The translations under genes and the position numbers were made by a program. A DNA stretch of 64,000 bases from Massilia phosphatilytica (GTDB lineage Bacteria > Pseudomonadota > Gammaproteobacteria > Burkholderiales > Burkholderiaceae_D): the NCBI RefSeq assembly GCF_002968015.1, contig NZ_PUIP01000013.1, forward strand, positions 1-64,000, given 5' to 3'. Below, one piece after another: positions 10,433 through 19,777 of this stretch (positions are counted from its first letter, which is position 1; every line of letters starts with the position of its first letter). Below the pieces are notes generated by a model. It made no database searches. It saw nothing but the letters and a program-made list of their open reading frames with translations, and had not been told where the DNA came from.

Positions 10433-11391
10433 ATCCTGAATTCCACCTGCTGCCGCGGGACGCCGCGATCTCCGCCACGCGCCTGGACAGCCTCGCCCTG
10501 TGCCTGCTGCTGTTGACGGGCTTTGTCGCGCTGGTGCTGTTCGCGCTGATGGTCGGCTTTTCGATCCGCTACCGGGCCGGCTCGAAGGCGGACCGCACGC
10601 ACGTGCCGAAGAAGGGGCTGCCCGTCGAAATCGCGTGGACCGTGATCCCGCTGCTGCTGTTCATGGGCATCTACGCGTGGGGCGCCATCGACTACGTCAA
10701 GCTGTACCAGGCCCCTGGCAATGCGATGCCCGTGTTCGTCGTCGCGAAGCAGTGGATGTGGGAGGCGGAGCACCGCAACGGCCGGCGCGAAAAGGGCCAG
10801 CTGCACCTGCCGCTGGGCCGGCCCGTGCGCATGGTGATGACGTCGCAGGACGTGATCCACAGCTTCTTCGTGCCGGACTTCCGGGTGAAGCAGGACGTCG
10901 TGCCGGGGCGCTACACGTCCATCGTGTTCACGCCGAGCCGCACGGGCGAGTACCGGCTGTACTGCGCGGAATACTGCGGCACCGAGCACGCCATGATGCT
11001 GGGTCGGATCGTCGTGATGCAGCCGGCCGCGTTCGCGCAGTGGCTGGAAGCGGGGCCGCGCCAGCCCGGCATGGCGGCGCGCGGCTTTGAGCTCTATCGC
11101 CGCTACGGCTGCAGCGGTTGCCACGATCCGGGGTCCAGCGTGCACGCGCCCGACCTCACCGGGTTGCTGGGCCGGCGCGTGCACCTGGCGGACGGACGCG
11201 AGCTGACGGCCGACGAGCCTTACGTCCGCGACGCTATCCTCGTGCCCGCGAAGGACGTCGTCGCGGGCTACGCGCCCATCATGCCGTCGTTCGCGGGGCA
11301 GATCGGCGAGGAAGAGATCCTGGCCATCATCGAATACATCAGGGAGAGCGCGCATGACGAGCGCACAGAACGACGCCAGCATCCTGGATGA
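10429..11391 (+). CDS. coxB: caa3-type cytochrome c oxidase subunit II with fused cytochrome c
   Basis: 320 residues. Two N-terminal membrane helices (about 22-46 and 65-88), a cupredoxin domain with the CuA motif C179-x3-C183 followed by GTEHAMM, and a C-terminal cytochrome c domain with C228-SGC-H232 and a methionine-containing PIMPSF. The fused haem domain defines the caa3 type and accepts electrons directly from a donor such as ActE/ActA. It overlaps the coxA start by 38 bases, longer than the 4-base overlaps elsewhere in the operon. Confidence 0.95.
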   Translation: MNPEFHLLPRDAAISATRLDSLALCLLLLTGFVALVLFALMVGFSIRYRAGSKADRTHVPKKGLPVEIAWTVIPLLLFMGIYAWGAIDYVKLYQAPGNAMPVFVVAKQWMWEAEHRNGRREKGQLHLPLGRPVRMVMTSQDVIHSFFVPDFRVKQDVVPGRYTSIVFTPSRTGEYRLYCAEYCGTEHAMMLGRIVVMQPAAFAQWLEAGPRQPGMAARGFELYRRYGCSGCHDPGSSVHAPDLTGLLGRRVHLADGRELTADEPYVRDAILVPAKDVVAGYAPIMPSFAGQIGEEEILAIIEYIRESAHDERTERRQHPG

Positions 11392-12991
11392 AGGCACCGA
11401 GGCCCATGAGCCCAGCTACCTCGTGGGCGGCTACCGGCTGGCCGACTGGCTGACGACGCGCGACCACAAGCGCATCGCCGTCCTGTACGCGATCTCCATC
11501 ACCTTGTTCTTTTTCCTCGGCGGCGTGGCGGCGGCTTTGATCCGGCTGGAGCTGGCGACGCCGCAGGGGGATCTCGTCAGCGACGACACGTACAACAAGC
11601 TGTTCACCGCGCATGGCATCATCATGGTGTGGCTGTTCCTGATCCCGTCGATTCCCGCCGTGCTCGGGAATTTCCTCATGCCGCTGATGATCGGCGCACG
11701 CGATCTCGCGTTCCCGCGCCTGAATCTCGCGAGCTGGTACCTGTACATGGCGGGCGGCGCGATCGTTCTGTGGGCGTTGCTGGCCGGCGGCGTCGACACG
11801 GGGTGGACCTTCTACACGCCGTTTTCGTCGATGTTCTCGAACTCTCACGTCGTGGCGGCGCTGTCCGGCGTGCTGGTGCTCGGGTCCTCGTCGATCCTGA
11901 CGGGCCTGAACTTCATCGTCAGCGTGCACACGCTGCGCGCGCCGGGCCTCGGGTGGTTCCGGCTGCCGCTGTTCGTGTGGGCGAACTACGCGACGTCGCT
12001 GATCCTCGTGCTGGCCACGCCCGTGCTGGCGATGACGCTGGTGCTGGTGGCGATCGAGCGGCTGTTCCAGGTCGGGATCTTCGACCCCGCGCTGGGCGGC
12101 GACCCGTTGCTGTTCCAGCACCTGTTCTGGTTCTACTCGCACCCGGCCGTGTACGTCATGGTGCTGCCGGCAATGGGTGTGGCCAGCGAGATCATCCCGT
12201 GCTTCGCGCGCCGGCCCGTGTTCGGCTACCGCTTCATGGCCTATGCGATCCTCGCGATCGCCGTCATCGGCTTCCTCGTGTGGGGCCACCACATGTTCGT
12301 CAGCGGCCAGTCGATGTACGCGGGGATGGTGTTCTCGCTGCTGTCGTTCCTCGTCGCGATTCCGTCCGCGATCAAGGTGTTCAACTGGACGGCCACGCTG
12401 TACAAGGGGAGCATCCGCTTCTCCGCGCCGATGCTGTATGCGCTGGGCTTCGTCGGCCTGTTCACGATCGGCGGGCTGACCGGCCTGTTCCTCGCCGCGC
12501 TCGCGCTGGACGTGCACCTGTCCGACACCTATTTCGTCGTCGCGCATTTTCACTACATCATGGTGGGCGGTTCGGTGATGGCCTACCTGGGCGGCATCCA
12601 CTTCTGGTGGCCCAAGGTCACGGGGCGGATGTATTCGGAGACGTGGGGGAAGATCGCGGCCCTCGTCATCTTCGCGGGCTTCAACCTGACGTTCTTCCCG
12701 CAATACCTGCTGGGGTATGCGGGCATGCCGCGCCGCTACCACAGCTATCCGGAAGAATTCCAGCTGCTGCACGTGCTGTCGTCCGCGGGTGCCGTCACCC
12801 TGGCCGTCGGCTACCTGATGCCGCTGGCTTACCTCGCGTGGTCGCTGCGCTACGGCGCGCGCGCGACGGCGAACCCGTGGCTGGCCACGGGCCTCGAATG
12901 GCAGACGGATTCGCCACCGCCCGAACACAATTTCACGACGCCGCCCGTCGTCGTGCGCGAACCCTACGCCTACACGCCGGAGGGACCATGA
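11354..12991 (+). CDS. coxA: Cytochrome c oxidase subunit I, A2-type haem-copper oxidase
   Basis: 545 residues, twelve membrane helices. Haem and CuB histidines are visible: TAHGIIMVW, the CuB His263 with Tyr267 in YSHPAVYVMVLP, WGHHMF, and HFHYIMVGG. The D-channel glutamate of A1 enzymes (HPEVY) is absent; instead Tyr261-Ser262 precede the histidine, the YS signature of A2-subfamily oxidases such as Thermus caa3. It reduces oxygen to water and pumps protons. Overlaps coxB by 38 bases and coxC by ATGA. Confidence 0.96.
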   Translation: MTSAQNDASILDEGTEAHEPSYLVGGYRLADWLTTRDHKRIAVLYAISITLFFFLGGVAAALIRLELATPQGDLVSDDTYNKLFTAHGIIMVWLFLIPSIPAVLGNFLMPLMIGARDLAFPRLNLASWYLYMAGGAIVLWALLAGGVDTGWTFYTPFSSMFSNSHVVAALSGVLVLGSSSILTGLNFIVSVHTLRAPGLGWFRLPLFVWANYATSLILVLATPVLAMTLVLVAIERLFQVGIFDPALGGDPLLFQHLFWFYSHPAVYVMVLPAMGVASEIIPCFARRPVFGYRFMAYAILAIAVIGFLVWGHHMFVSGQSMYAGMVFSLLSFLVAIPSAIKVFNWTATLYKGSIRFSAPMLYALGFVGLFTIGGLTGLFLAALALDVHLSDTYFVVAHFHYIMVGGSVMAYLGGIHFWWPKVTGRMYSETWGKIAALVIFAGFNLTFFPQYLLGYAGMPRRYHSYPEEFQLLHVLSSAGAVTLAVGYLMPLAYLAWSLRYGARATANPWLATGLEWQTDSPPPEHNFTTPPVVVREPYAYTPEGP

Positions 12992-13620
12992 ACGCGCCGG
13001 TCCTCGAACCGCAATTCCGCGACCACGCGCAGCAGGACTTCGCCCGCTCGTTCGGGATGTGGGTGTTCCTGTCCAGCGAATTGCTGTTCTTCGGGCCGCT
13101 GCTGTTCGGCTACCTGTACCTGCGCATGCATCATCCGGAAGCGACGGGCATGGCCAGCCGCCACACGAACATGGTGCTTGGGACGGTCAACACGGCCGTC
13201 CTCCTCACCAGCAGCTTCTGCATGGCGCTGGCCGGCCACGCGGCGCAGGGGCAGGACCGCCGCCGCGCCGCGCGCTTCCTGGCGCTGACGGCGCTGCTGG
13301 GCGTCGTCTTCCTGTCCATCAAGGGCTACGAATGGCACCAGGAATTCGCCGAGCACCTGTTCCCCGGGGCTGGCTTTCAGCCGTCCGACGGCCGGGACCT
13401 CGCCACCATCCATGCCATGGAGTTGTTCTTCCTGCTGTACTTCGCGGCCACGGGCCTGCATGCGCTGCACCTCTTCATCGGCGTGGCGGCCTGCCTGTGG
13501 CTGCTGCGCGGACAGGGCGGCGAGGCCGTGGAACTCGTCGGCCTGTACTGGCACTTCGTCGACGTGGTGTGGATCGTCCTGTACCCGTTGCTGTACCTGA
13601 CCCTGCGCTCGGGAGGCTGA
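12988..13620 (+). CDS. coxC: Cytochrome c oxidase subunit III
   Basis: 210 residues with five hydrophobic helices, the family hallmarks SFGMWVFLSSELLFFGPL near residue 22, IKGYEWHQEF near 110, ATGLHALHLFIGV near 158 and YWHFVDVVWIVLYPLLYL at the end. Five helices matches the shorter bacterial form without the first two helices. Start overlaps coxA stop (ATGA). Structural subunit of the caa3 oxidase. Confidence 0.95.
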   Translation: MNAPVLEPQFRDHAQQDFARSFGMWVFLSSELLFFGPLLFGYLYLRMHHPEATGMASRHTNMVLGTVNTAVLLTSSFCMALAGHAAQGQDRRRAARFLALTALLGVVFLSIKGYEWHQEFAEHLFPGAGFQPSDGRDLATIHAMELFFLLYFAATGLHALHLFIGVAACLWLLRGQGGEAVELVGLYWHFVDVVWIVLYPLLYLTLRSGG

Positions 13621-13621
13621 C

Positions 13622-13948
13622 GTGGAAAAGTCCACCCGACCCCTGGTGCTCACGTGGATCGCGCTGATGGCGCTGCTGGCCATCACGGCCGCCTGCGCGC
13701 TGCTGCGCCTGGGCTGGCTGAACACGGCGATCAGCCTCGCGGTGGCGTTCGCGAAGGCGTTGCTGGTCGCGTCTGTGTTCATGCGCCTGAAGCGCGCGCC
13801 GGCGCTGCTGCGGCTCGCGGCCGTCGCGGGCGCCGTCACGCTGGTGCTTCTGTTCGGGTTGGCGCTGACGGATTACACGACGCGCACGGAACTCGAGGCG
13901 CCGTGGCAGCAGCCGGCGACGGTGGCGCCGCGGCTGGGGAGTCGGTGA
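13622..13948 (+). CDS. Cytochrome c oxidase subunit IV (prokaryotic, small membrane protein)
   Basis: 108 residues from a GTG one base after the coxC stop. Three hydrophobic helices and the characteristic LAVAFAKALLVASVFMRLK segment (family form: AxxKaxlVxxyFMhLr). Last gene of the respiratory operon. The C-terminal 25 residues are polar and low in complexity. No heme synthesis genes (ctaA/ctaB) follow. Confidence 0.85.
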   Translation: MEKSTRPLVLTWIALMALLAITAACALLRLGWLNTAISLAVAFAKALLVASVFMRLKRAPALLRLAAVAGAVTLVLLFGLALTDYTTRTELEAPWQQPATVAPRLGSR

Positions 13949-13957
13949 CGCAATCTT

Positions 13958-13981
13958 TGTTGCATGATGGCAACATAAAAT
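13958..13981 (+). terminator. Weak hairpin after the respiratory operon
   Basis: TGTTGC at 13958-13963 pairs with GCAACA at 13970-13975 across a six-base loop, followed by TAAAA rather than a T-run. A candidate 3' end for the operon, but not a classic intrinsic terminator. Confidence 0.3.
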
Positions 13982-14115
13982 TAGCACGCCGCTAACAGCC
14001 GGCGGCATATTTACCGTATTTACGCGACCGCGCAATCGTGTCTCCTATACTCGGCGAGAGCCCGGACCGAATGCCATAAGAGCCGGCCGATCTGCCAACT
14101 TCTGGATGAGACACG

Positions 14116-14859
14116 ATGACCCTGAAATACCTGACGAGTGCCGTGCTGTTGTGCGCGGCCATGCATGCCCACGCGGGCGACGGCCATGCGCCGCACTGGG
14201 ATTACCGCGGCGCCGCCGGCCCGCAGGCGTGGGGCGCACTGGATGCGTCGTTCGCGGGCTGCAAGCTGGGCCATGAACAGTCGCCGATCGACATTCACGG
14301 CGCCCGCAAGGCGCACATCGCACCGCTGGCCCTCGATTACCGCGCGACCCCGGCGGAAATCGTGAACAACGGCCACACCGTGCAGGTGAACCTGACCGAT
14401 GCCGGCGCGCTGACGCTCGACGGCGTGCCGTATAAACTGGTGCAGTTCCACTTTCATACGCCGAGCGAGGAGCACGTCAACGGCAAGGCGTATCCGATGG
14501 TGGCGCACCTCGTCCACAAGAGCGACGACGGCAAGCTCGCCGTCATCGCCGTGCTCCTCAAGCAGGGCAAGGCCAATGCGGCGTTGAAGCCCGTGTTCGA
14601 CGGCCTGCCGCAGGCGGCGAACGACAAGGCGGCGCTGGGCGAGCCGTTCGACGTTGCCGGCCTGCTCCCGTCCGATCGCGGCTATTACAAGTTCATGGGG
14701 TCGCTGACGACGCCGCCGTGCAGCGAAGGTGTGCAATGGCAGGTCCTGAAACAGCCGGTGGAAGTCTCGCGCGACCAGATCCGCATGTTCCAGAAACTCT
14801 ACAAGGCGAACGCCCGCCCGGTCCAACCCCTGAACAGGCGGACGGTCGAACAGACGTGA
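14116..14859 (+). CDS. Periplasmic alpha-carbonic anhydrase
   Basis: 247 residues with a signal peptide (LTSAVLLCAAMHAHA). Interconverts CO2 and bicarbonate. Zinc ligands of the alpha class are present: QFHFH gives two histidines and AHLVH the third; SLTTPPCSEGVQW contains the conserved threonine and a cysteine that can pair with GCKLGHEQSP, the usual disulphide. EQSPIDI is the family N-terminal signature. Length is typical of bacterial exported enzymes. Single gene with its own upstream region (13949-14115, where TATACT near 14045 may be a -10). Confidence 0.95.
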   Translation: MTLKYLTSAVLLCAAMHAHAGDGHAPHWDYRGAAGPQAWGALDASFAGCKLGHEQSPIDIHGARKAHIAPLALDYRATPAEIVNNGHTVQVNLTDAGALTLDGVPYKLVQFHFHTPSEEHVNGKAYPMVAHLVHKSDDGKLAVIAVLLKQGKANAALKPVFDGLPQAANDKAALGEPFDVAGLLPSDRGYYKFMGSLTTPPCSEGVQWQVLKQPVEVSRDQIRMFQKLYKANARPVQPLNRRTVEQT

Positions 14860-14896
14860 CCGCGGGGAATGGCGCGGGTTAAAATGGCGCAGCGGC

Positions 14897-16090
14897 ATGC
14901 CGCGCAAGCCCGCCCATTCGCCCGACGTTCCCGTGCCGTCCCCAGACCCCTCCACCCCCAGCCTCGCCATCGACCGCCGCCGCGCCGAATTCGCGGACCG
15001 GGCCAGCGAGGCACGCTTCACCCGGCACTTCCTGCCCGAGCGGAATCGCCAGCTGAAGGCCAGCCTGCTGTTCGCGGCCGCGTTCTACGTCGCGTTCGCC
15101 GCCACCGACTTCGCGACCCTCGGCGACACGGCCATCGCGCGGATGCTCGCCGTCCTGCGCGGCGGCGTGGCGCTCGTCGGCCTGGGCTGCTTCGCGGCCA
15201 TCGTCCGCCGGCCGGCGTCGGTGCGCGTGTCCATCGGCGCCGCGTGCACGCTGCTCGTCGTCGCGCTGGCCGCGTTCATGGTCGTGTGCTGGTTCCAGCC
15301 GGAGGTGCTGGCGTGGAATGCCATGTCGCAGGCGCTGATCCTGATGGCGGTCTACGTCAATTTCCCCAACCGTTACATCTACGCGGCGGCGATCGGCATC
15401 GGCTCCAGCATCGTGTTCGCGGCCATGCTGGCCGTACAAGGCAACCTGCGGGCGGACGACCTGCTGACGCTCGTGCTGCTGCTCGTGATGGGCAATGCGC
15501 TCGGCTGCATCGCCGCGCGCCGCTTCCAGGTGGCGCAGCGCGAACAGTTCCGTGCGTCGCTCCTGCTGCAGCAACTGGCCGACCGCGATCCGCTGACGGG
15601 CTGCTACAACCGCCGCTTCCTGCAAAAGGGCCTCTTGAACGCGGAACTGGAGCGCGCGCGCCGCTACGGCACGCCGCTGTCGGTGATCCTGTGCGATATC
15701 GACCATTTCAAGCGCGTCAACGACACGTACGGCCACGCGGCCGGCGACCAGGTGCTGGCGGATTTCGCCGGCCTGCTGCTGGGCCTCACGCGCGACACGG
15801 TCGACAGCGCGATCCGCTACGGTGGCGAGGAATTCCTGCTCGTGCTGCCGCAGACGGACCTGGCCGGCGCGCACGCGCTGGCGGAACGCATCCGCGCGGC
15901 CTTCGCCGGCGCGCCCGGCGCGTCCATCGCGGCGACGGCCAGCTTCGGCATCGCGTCCGTGCCCGCGCACGCCTCGACGCCGCCCGCATCGTCCGAAGCG
16001 CTGATCGACGCCGCCGACGCCCAGCTCTATGAAGCCAAGCGAGGCGGGCGCAACATGGTGTGCGGCACGTTGGCCGTCGCCGGACGGTGA
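14897..16090 (+). CDS. Membrane-bound diguanylate cyclase (GGDEF)
   Basis: 397 residues. N-terminal soluble stretch, then about six hydrophobic helices (residues 54-215), then a GGDEF domain starting DPLTGCYNRRFL with the active-site YGGEEF and the CDIDHFKRVNDTYGH metal/nucleotide segment, so it should make cyclic di-GMP. The RxxD inhibitory site that normally sits five residues before GGEEF reads DTVD, so product inhibition may be lost. The membrane sensor is not a family I recognise. Its stop is one base from that of the convergent YdcF gene. Confidence 0.9.
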   Translation: MPRKPAHSPDVPVPSPDPSTPSLAIDRRRAEFADRASEARFTRHFLPERNRQLKASLLFAAAFYVAFAATDFATLGDTAIARMLAVLRGGVALVGLGCFAAIVRRPASVRVSIGAACTLLVVALAAFMVVCWFQPEVLAWNAMSQALILMAVYVNFPNRYIYAAAIGIGSSIVFAAMLAVQGNLRADDLLTLVLLLVMGNALGCIAARRFQVAQREQFRASLLLQQLADRDPLTGCYNRRFLQKGLLNAELERARRYGTPLSVILCDIDHFKRVNDTYGHAAGDQVLADFAGLLLGLTRDTVDSAIRYGGEEFLLVLPQTDLAGAHALAERIRAAFAGAPGASIAATASFGIASVPAHASTPPASSEALIDAADAQLYEAKRGGRNMVCGTLAVAGR

Positions 16091-16091
16091 G

Positions 16092-16892
16092 TCAGCGGCC
16101 GCCGGCCGCGCGCACGCGGTACCAGGCCAGGCCGATCCATTCGTACGACGCATACCACGAACGGCGCATGCCCTCCGCGCTGGGCACCCAGGCCTGGACC
16201 GACCGCGCCTGGTGGCTGAAGAACATCGTGGGCGCGCTGACGACGTCCAGGCCGGCGCGCTCGAACACGGCGCGGGCGCGCGGCATGTGCATGGCGTCGG
16301 TCACGAGGAGGATGCGCCTGACGCCGTCCGCGCGCAGGAGGGCGGCGCTGAAGGCCGCGTTATCCGCGGTGTCGCCCGAGCGGTCCTCGAGCCATCGCAC
16401 CGGCACGCCGAAGTCTTCGCGCAGGGCGGCGGCCATCCCGTCGGCCTCGGAAGCGACCCGGTTCCCCGTGGCGGGGTCGGTGCCGCCGTTGCCGCCGCTG
16501 ACGAGGAGGGGCAGCCCGGTCTTGCGCTGCAGGTGCGCCGCGTAGCGCAGGCGCGCCAGCGCGACATAGTCCGGGATGTCGCGGTTGTCGTATTCGGGGG
16601 CACGCCGCAGCCGTCCCGCCGCCAGCACGACGATCGCCTGTGCGCCGGCGCGCTCGGGCGCCAGCAAGGGCGCCGTCATCCCCTCCAGCGGCGCCACGAG
16701 GAGCGCCGCGCCGCCCGTCGTCGACAGGAACGCCAGCAGCGCGAGCCCGGTGCCGGCGACGATGCGCCCGGCGCGCGGCCGCCAGCGCGCCAGGACGAGG
16801 CCGATGGCGATGACGAGGAACAGGTTGGCGGGAGGCAGGATCAGGCCGCGCGGAATCAGGTTGACGACGTCGAGCAGCGGTGCGAAGGTCAT
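16092..16892 (-). CDS. YdcF/ElyC-like DUF218 membrane-anchored protein
   Basis: 266 residues from the ATG at 16892, preferred over one at 16949 because a membrane helix pair follows directly (NLFLVIAIGLVLARW, then GTGLALLAFLSTTGG). The DUF218 core shows AIVVLAAGRLRRAPEY, LLVSGGNGG, RSGDTADNAAFSAALLR and LLVTDAMHMPRARAVF, the usual phosphate or nucleotide-like pocket. ElyC has an envelope-homeostasis role in E. coli; the exact role here is unknown. Convergent with the GGDEF gene and separate from the lactate operon by about 85 bases (16893-16976). Confidence 0.85.
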   Translation of the reverse strand: MTFAPLLDVVNLIPRGLILPPANLFLVIAIGLVLARWRPRAGRIVAGTGLALLAFLSTTGGAALLVAPLEGMTAPLLAPERAGAQAIVVLAAGRLRRAPEYDNRDIPDYVALARLRYAAHLQRKTGLPLLVSGGNGGTDPATGNRVASEADGMAAALREDFGVPVRWLEDRSGDTADNAAFSAALLRADGVRRILLVTDAMHMPRARAVFERAGLDVVSAPTMFFSHQARSVQAWVPSAEGMRRSWYASYEWIGLAWYRVRAAGGR

Positions 16893-16976
16893 GGATCGAT
16901 GACGTAGTGGTGGCGCCCGGAGTAGACCGCAGCCGGGCCGCCGCGTCAAGCCTGGCGGCGAACATGAACGGCACCG

Positions 16977-18134
16977 TCAGCGCCTCCCGAGCGGCGGCTG
17001 CGCGGTGACGACGCCGGGTTCGATCCGGTGCAGGTTGTCGAGGCCCGTAAGCAGCATGCAGTCCTGCAGTTCCTGTTCCAGCAGGGTGAGGGCGCAGGTG
17101 ACGCCTTCGCGCCCCCGCGCGGCGAGGCCGTACAGCCATGCGCGGCCGGACAGGCACGCGTGGGCGCCGAGGCCGATCGCCTTGACGATGTCGCCGCCCG
17201 TGCGGATGCCGCCGTCGAACAGCACTTCGATGCGGTCGCCGACGGCATCCACGATTTCCGGCAGCACGGAGATCGACGACGGGGCGCTGTCGAGCTGGCG
17301 CCCGCCATGGTTCGACACGATGATGGCGTCCGCGCCGATGTCGACGGCCGTCCTTGCATCGTCCGGATTCATTACGCCTTTCAGGATCAGCTTGCGCTGC
17401 CACTTTGCGCGCACCCAGCGGGCCGTGTCCACGTCGAACGCCGCGTCGAACTGCTCCTCGATCCACTGCGACAGCGAGCCGATCGAGCCCGCTTCCTTGA
17501 TCTCGTGCTCGAAATTGCCGAACGTGTGGCGCTTGCTGCCCGCCATGTTCGCGAGCCAGCGCGGATGGCCGACCATCTGCATGATGTTCGATGGGGTCAG
17601 CCGCGGCGGCACCGCGAGCCCATGTTTTTCGTCGGCCCAGCGCTTGCCCTGGGTGTGCAGGTCGATCGTCAGCACGAGCGCCGAGCAGTGCGCGTCGTGC
17701 GCGCGTCGCATCAGGCTTTCGTTGACCTTGTGGTCCTTCATGAGGTACAGCTGGAACCAGAATGGCTTGCCGATCGCTTCCGCCACGTCCTCGATGGAAT
17801 TGATGGAGCACGTCGACAGGCAGAACGGCACGCCGAACGCCACCGCCGCGCGCGCCGCCTCGCATTCGCCGTTGGCCCACGCGAGCCCAGCGAGGCCCGT
17901 CGGACCGAGGGCGAGGGGGATGCGCGCCGGGTCGCCTGCCATCGTGACGCCCGTTTCGCGGTGCGACACGTCGCGCAGGCTGTGCTGGCGCAGGGCCAGT
18001 GCCCGCATGTCGTCCAGGTTGCGCTGCACGGTCAGTTGCTGTTCGCTGCCCCCGTGGATGTAGTCGAACACGACGCCGGGCAGGCGTTGGCGCGCGAGGC
18101 ATTCGAGGTCGAAGATGCTGGCGACCTTGCTCAT
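16977..18134 (-). CDS. lldD: FMN-dependent alpha-hydroxy-acid dehydrogenase, L-lactate dehydrogenase-like
   Basis: 385 residues. Starts at an ATG overlapping the GMC gene stop. Family marks in order: PGVVFDYIHGGSE near residue 19, FWFQLYLMKDH near 125, LTIDLHTQGKRWADEKHG, LILKGVMNPDDA, the catalytic SNHGGRQLDSAP near 280, and FDGGIRTGGDIVKAIGLGA binding FMN phosphate. Oxidises an L-2-hydroxy acid, most likely L-lactate, to the keto acid, passing electrons to quinone or another acceptor. Last gene of a five-gene operon whose first gene is a pyruvate-oxidase-like TPP enzyme, which fits lactate use. Other hydroxy acids such as mandelate or glycolate are possible. Confidence 0.88.
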   Translation of the reverse strand: MSKVASIFDLECLARQRLPGVVFDYIHGGSEQQLTVQRNLDDMRALALRQHSLRDVSHRETGVTMAGDPARIPLALGPTGLAGLAWANGECEAARAAVAFGVPFCLSTCSINSIEDVAEAIGKPFWFQLYLMKDHKVNESLMRRAHDAHCSALVLTIDLHTQGKRWADEKHGLAVPPRLTPSNIMQMVGHPRWLANMAGSKRHTFGNFEHEIKEAGSIGSLSQWIEEQFDAAFDVDTARWVRAKWQRKLILKGVMNPDDARTAVDIGADAIIVSNHGGRQLDSAPSSISVLPEIVDAVGDRIEVLFDGGIRTGGDIVKAIGLGAHACLSGRAWLYGLAARGREGVTCALTLLEQELQDCMLLTGLDNLHRIEPGVVTAQPPLGRR

Positions 18135-19777
18135 GTCCTGGTCCTTGCTTGCAGTTCTCCGCGCGCCGCGAGCGCCCGGATGCGCGCGCCCATGCGGCAG
18201 GCGAGGGCCTGGATCGTCAGCGACGGATTCACGCCGCCCGCCGTCGGGAACAGCGAGCCGTCGCAGATCCACAGGTTGTCCACGTCCCAGCTGCGGCCGT
18301 CCGCATCGACCACGCTTGTCTCCCGGTCGCTGCCCATGCGGCACGTGCCGAGGATGTGGCTCGTGTCGTCGCTCGTCCAGGGCGTCTTGCCGCCGGCCGC
18401 CGCCAGCATCTCCCCCATGAAGTGGCGCGCGTGGTCCTGCATGCGGCGGTCGTTGTCTGAGTAGCCGAACGTCACGTGGGCGACGGGTAGGCCGTGGCGG
18501 TCGCGCACGTCCGCGAGCGTCACGCTGTTGCATGCGCGCGGTTCCGTCTCGGCGACGGCGACGAGTCCCGCCATGTGATTGTAGTCCTGCATTTCCCGCC
18601 GCAGTCCCATGCCCCAGAGACGTCGCTCGGTGACGAGCAACTGGGCCCACGCGCGCGGCAGCGGGCCCTGGCTCATGAAGGCATAGCCGCCGTGGAAATC
18701 CTTGCCCGCGTCCGTGTAATTCCAGTGCTCGCACACGGCCATGTTGGGCGGGCCCTTGTACCAGCGGATTTCCTCGTCGAAGCGGGCCCACATGCCGGGG
18801 CCGGCGTGCGTCGTCAGGTGCGTGCCGACGAGGCCCGACCCGTTCGCGAGGCCGTGCGGGAAGCGGTCGCACGCGGAATTCAGCAGCAGGCGCGGCGTCT
18901 CGATCGCATAGCCGGCCACGACGACGTGGCGCGCGCGCTGGAAGCGCCAGGTATGGTTGCGCCGGTAGTGCACGCCCGTCGCGCGGCCGTCCGCGCCGAG
19001 TTCGATGCGGCCCGCCATCGCGAGATCGCGCACTTCGGCGCCGGCCGCCAGCGCGCGCGGGATCCACACGATCAGCGCGCTCTGCTTGGCATTCGTCGCG
19101 CAGCCGAAGTTGCAGAAGCCCCGGTACACGCAGGGCGGCGACTTGCCGCGCGGCGCCGAGACGGTCGCCAGCGGCACGGCCGACCACGGGATACCCATCC
19201 TTTCCGCGCCGCGCGCGAGCACGAGGCCGGCCGCGTTCATCTCGTGCTCGCGGTACGGGTAGCGCCGGCGCGGCGGGCCCCAGGGGTAGCGGATGGGGCC
19301 GGACACCGCCAGCGCCCGTTCGGCTTCGTCATAATAGGGTGCCAGTTCGTCGTAGGTGATGGGCCAGTCGACGCCATAACCCAGGCGGCTGCGCGCCTGG
19401 AACCAGTCGGGCCGGAAGCGCAGCGAGATCATGCTGAAGTGGACGGTCGATCCGCCCACGCCCCGGCCCGAATTGTTGCCGCCGAGGGCCAGGGGATCGG
19501 CACCGTCGGACAGGCGTTCTTCCAGCCAGTACAGCTGCTGCTGCGCTTCCTCGTCCGATGCGAAATCCTCCAGCGGCCGCCAGAACGGTCCCGCTTCCAG
19601 CACGACGACGGAAAAGCCGGCCTCCGCCAGCTTGCACGCGAGCGTGGCGCCGCCCGCGCCCGCGCCGACGATGGCGAAATCGACTGCGTCGTCGTCGCCG
19701 TATTCGCGCATCGTGACCCAACCCCCGCGCGCGAACACGTCGGGGGCGCGGCCGCCGCCCGTGCGCGGCGCGCTCAC
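18131..19777 (-). CDS. GMC-family FAD oxidoreductase
   Basis: 548 residues from a GTG at 19777 overlapping the upstream stop; the next ATG (19711) is possible but the GTGA junction recurs in this operon. FAD site VGAGAGGATLACKLAEAG near residue 37, then GGNNSGRGVGGSTVHFSM, and the C-terminal catalytic region with SHILGTCRMG and GGVNPSLTIQALACR. A cysteine group C-x5-C-x3-C (CVYRGFCNFGC) resembles the cluster-binding cysteines of FAD-glucose/fructose dehydrogenase large subunits. No export signal. Paired with a subunit-3-like protein it should form a dye-linked type alcohol or polyol dehydrogenase; the substrate is not readable. Confidence 0.9.
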   Translation of the reverse strand: MSAPRTGGGRAPDVFARGGWVTMREYGDDDAVDFAIVGAGAGGATLACKLAEAGFSVVVLEAGPFWRPLEDFASDEEAQQQLYWLEERLSDGADPLALGGNNSGRGVGGSTVHFSMISLRFRPDWFQARSRLGYGVDWPITYDELAPYYDEAERALAVSGPIRYPWGPPRRRYPYREHEMNAAGLVLARGAERMGIPWSAVPLATVSAPRGKSPPCVYRGFCNFGCATNAKQSALIVWIPRALAAGAEVRDLAMAGRIELGADGRATGVHYRRNHTWRFQRARHVVVAGYAIETPRLLLNSACDRFPHGLANGSGLVGTHLTTHAGPGMWARFDEEIRWYKGPPNMAVCEHWNYTDAGKDFHGGYAFMSQGPLPRAWAQLLVTERRLWGMGLRREMQDYNHMAGLVAVAETEPRACNSVTLADVRDRHGLPVAHVTFGYSDNDRRMQDHARHFMGEMLAAAGGKTPWTSDDTSHILGTCRMGSDRETSVVDADGRSWDVDNLWICDGSLFPTAGGVNPSLTIQALACRMGARIRALAARGELQARTRT

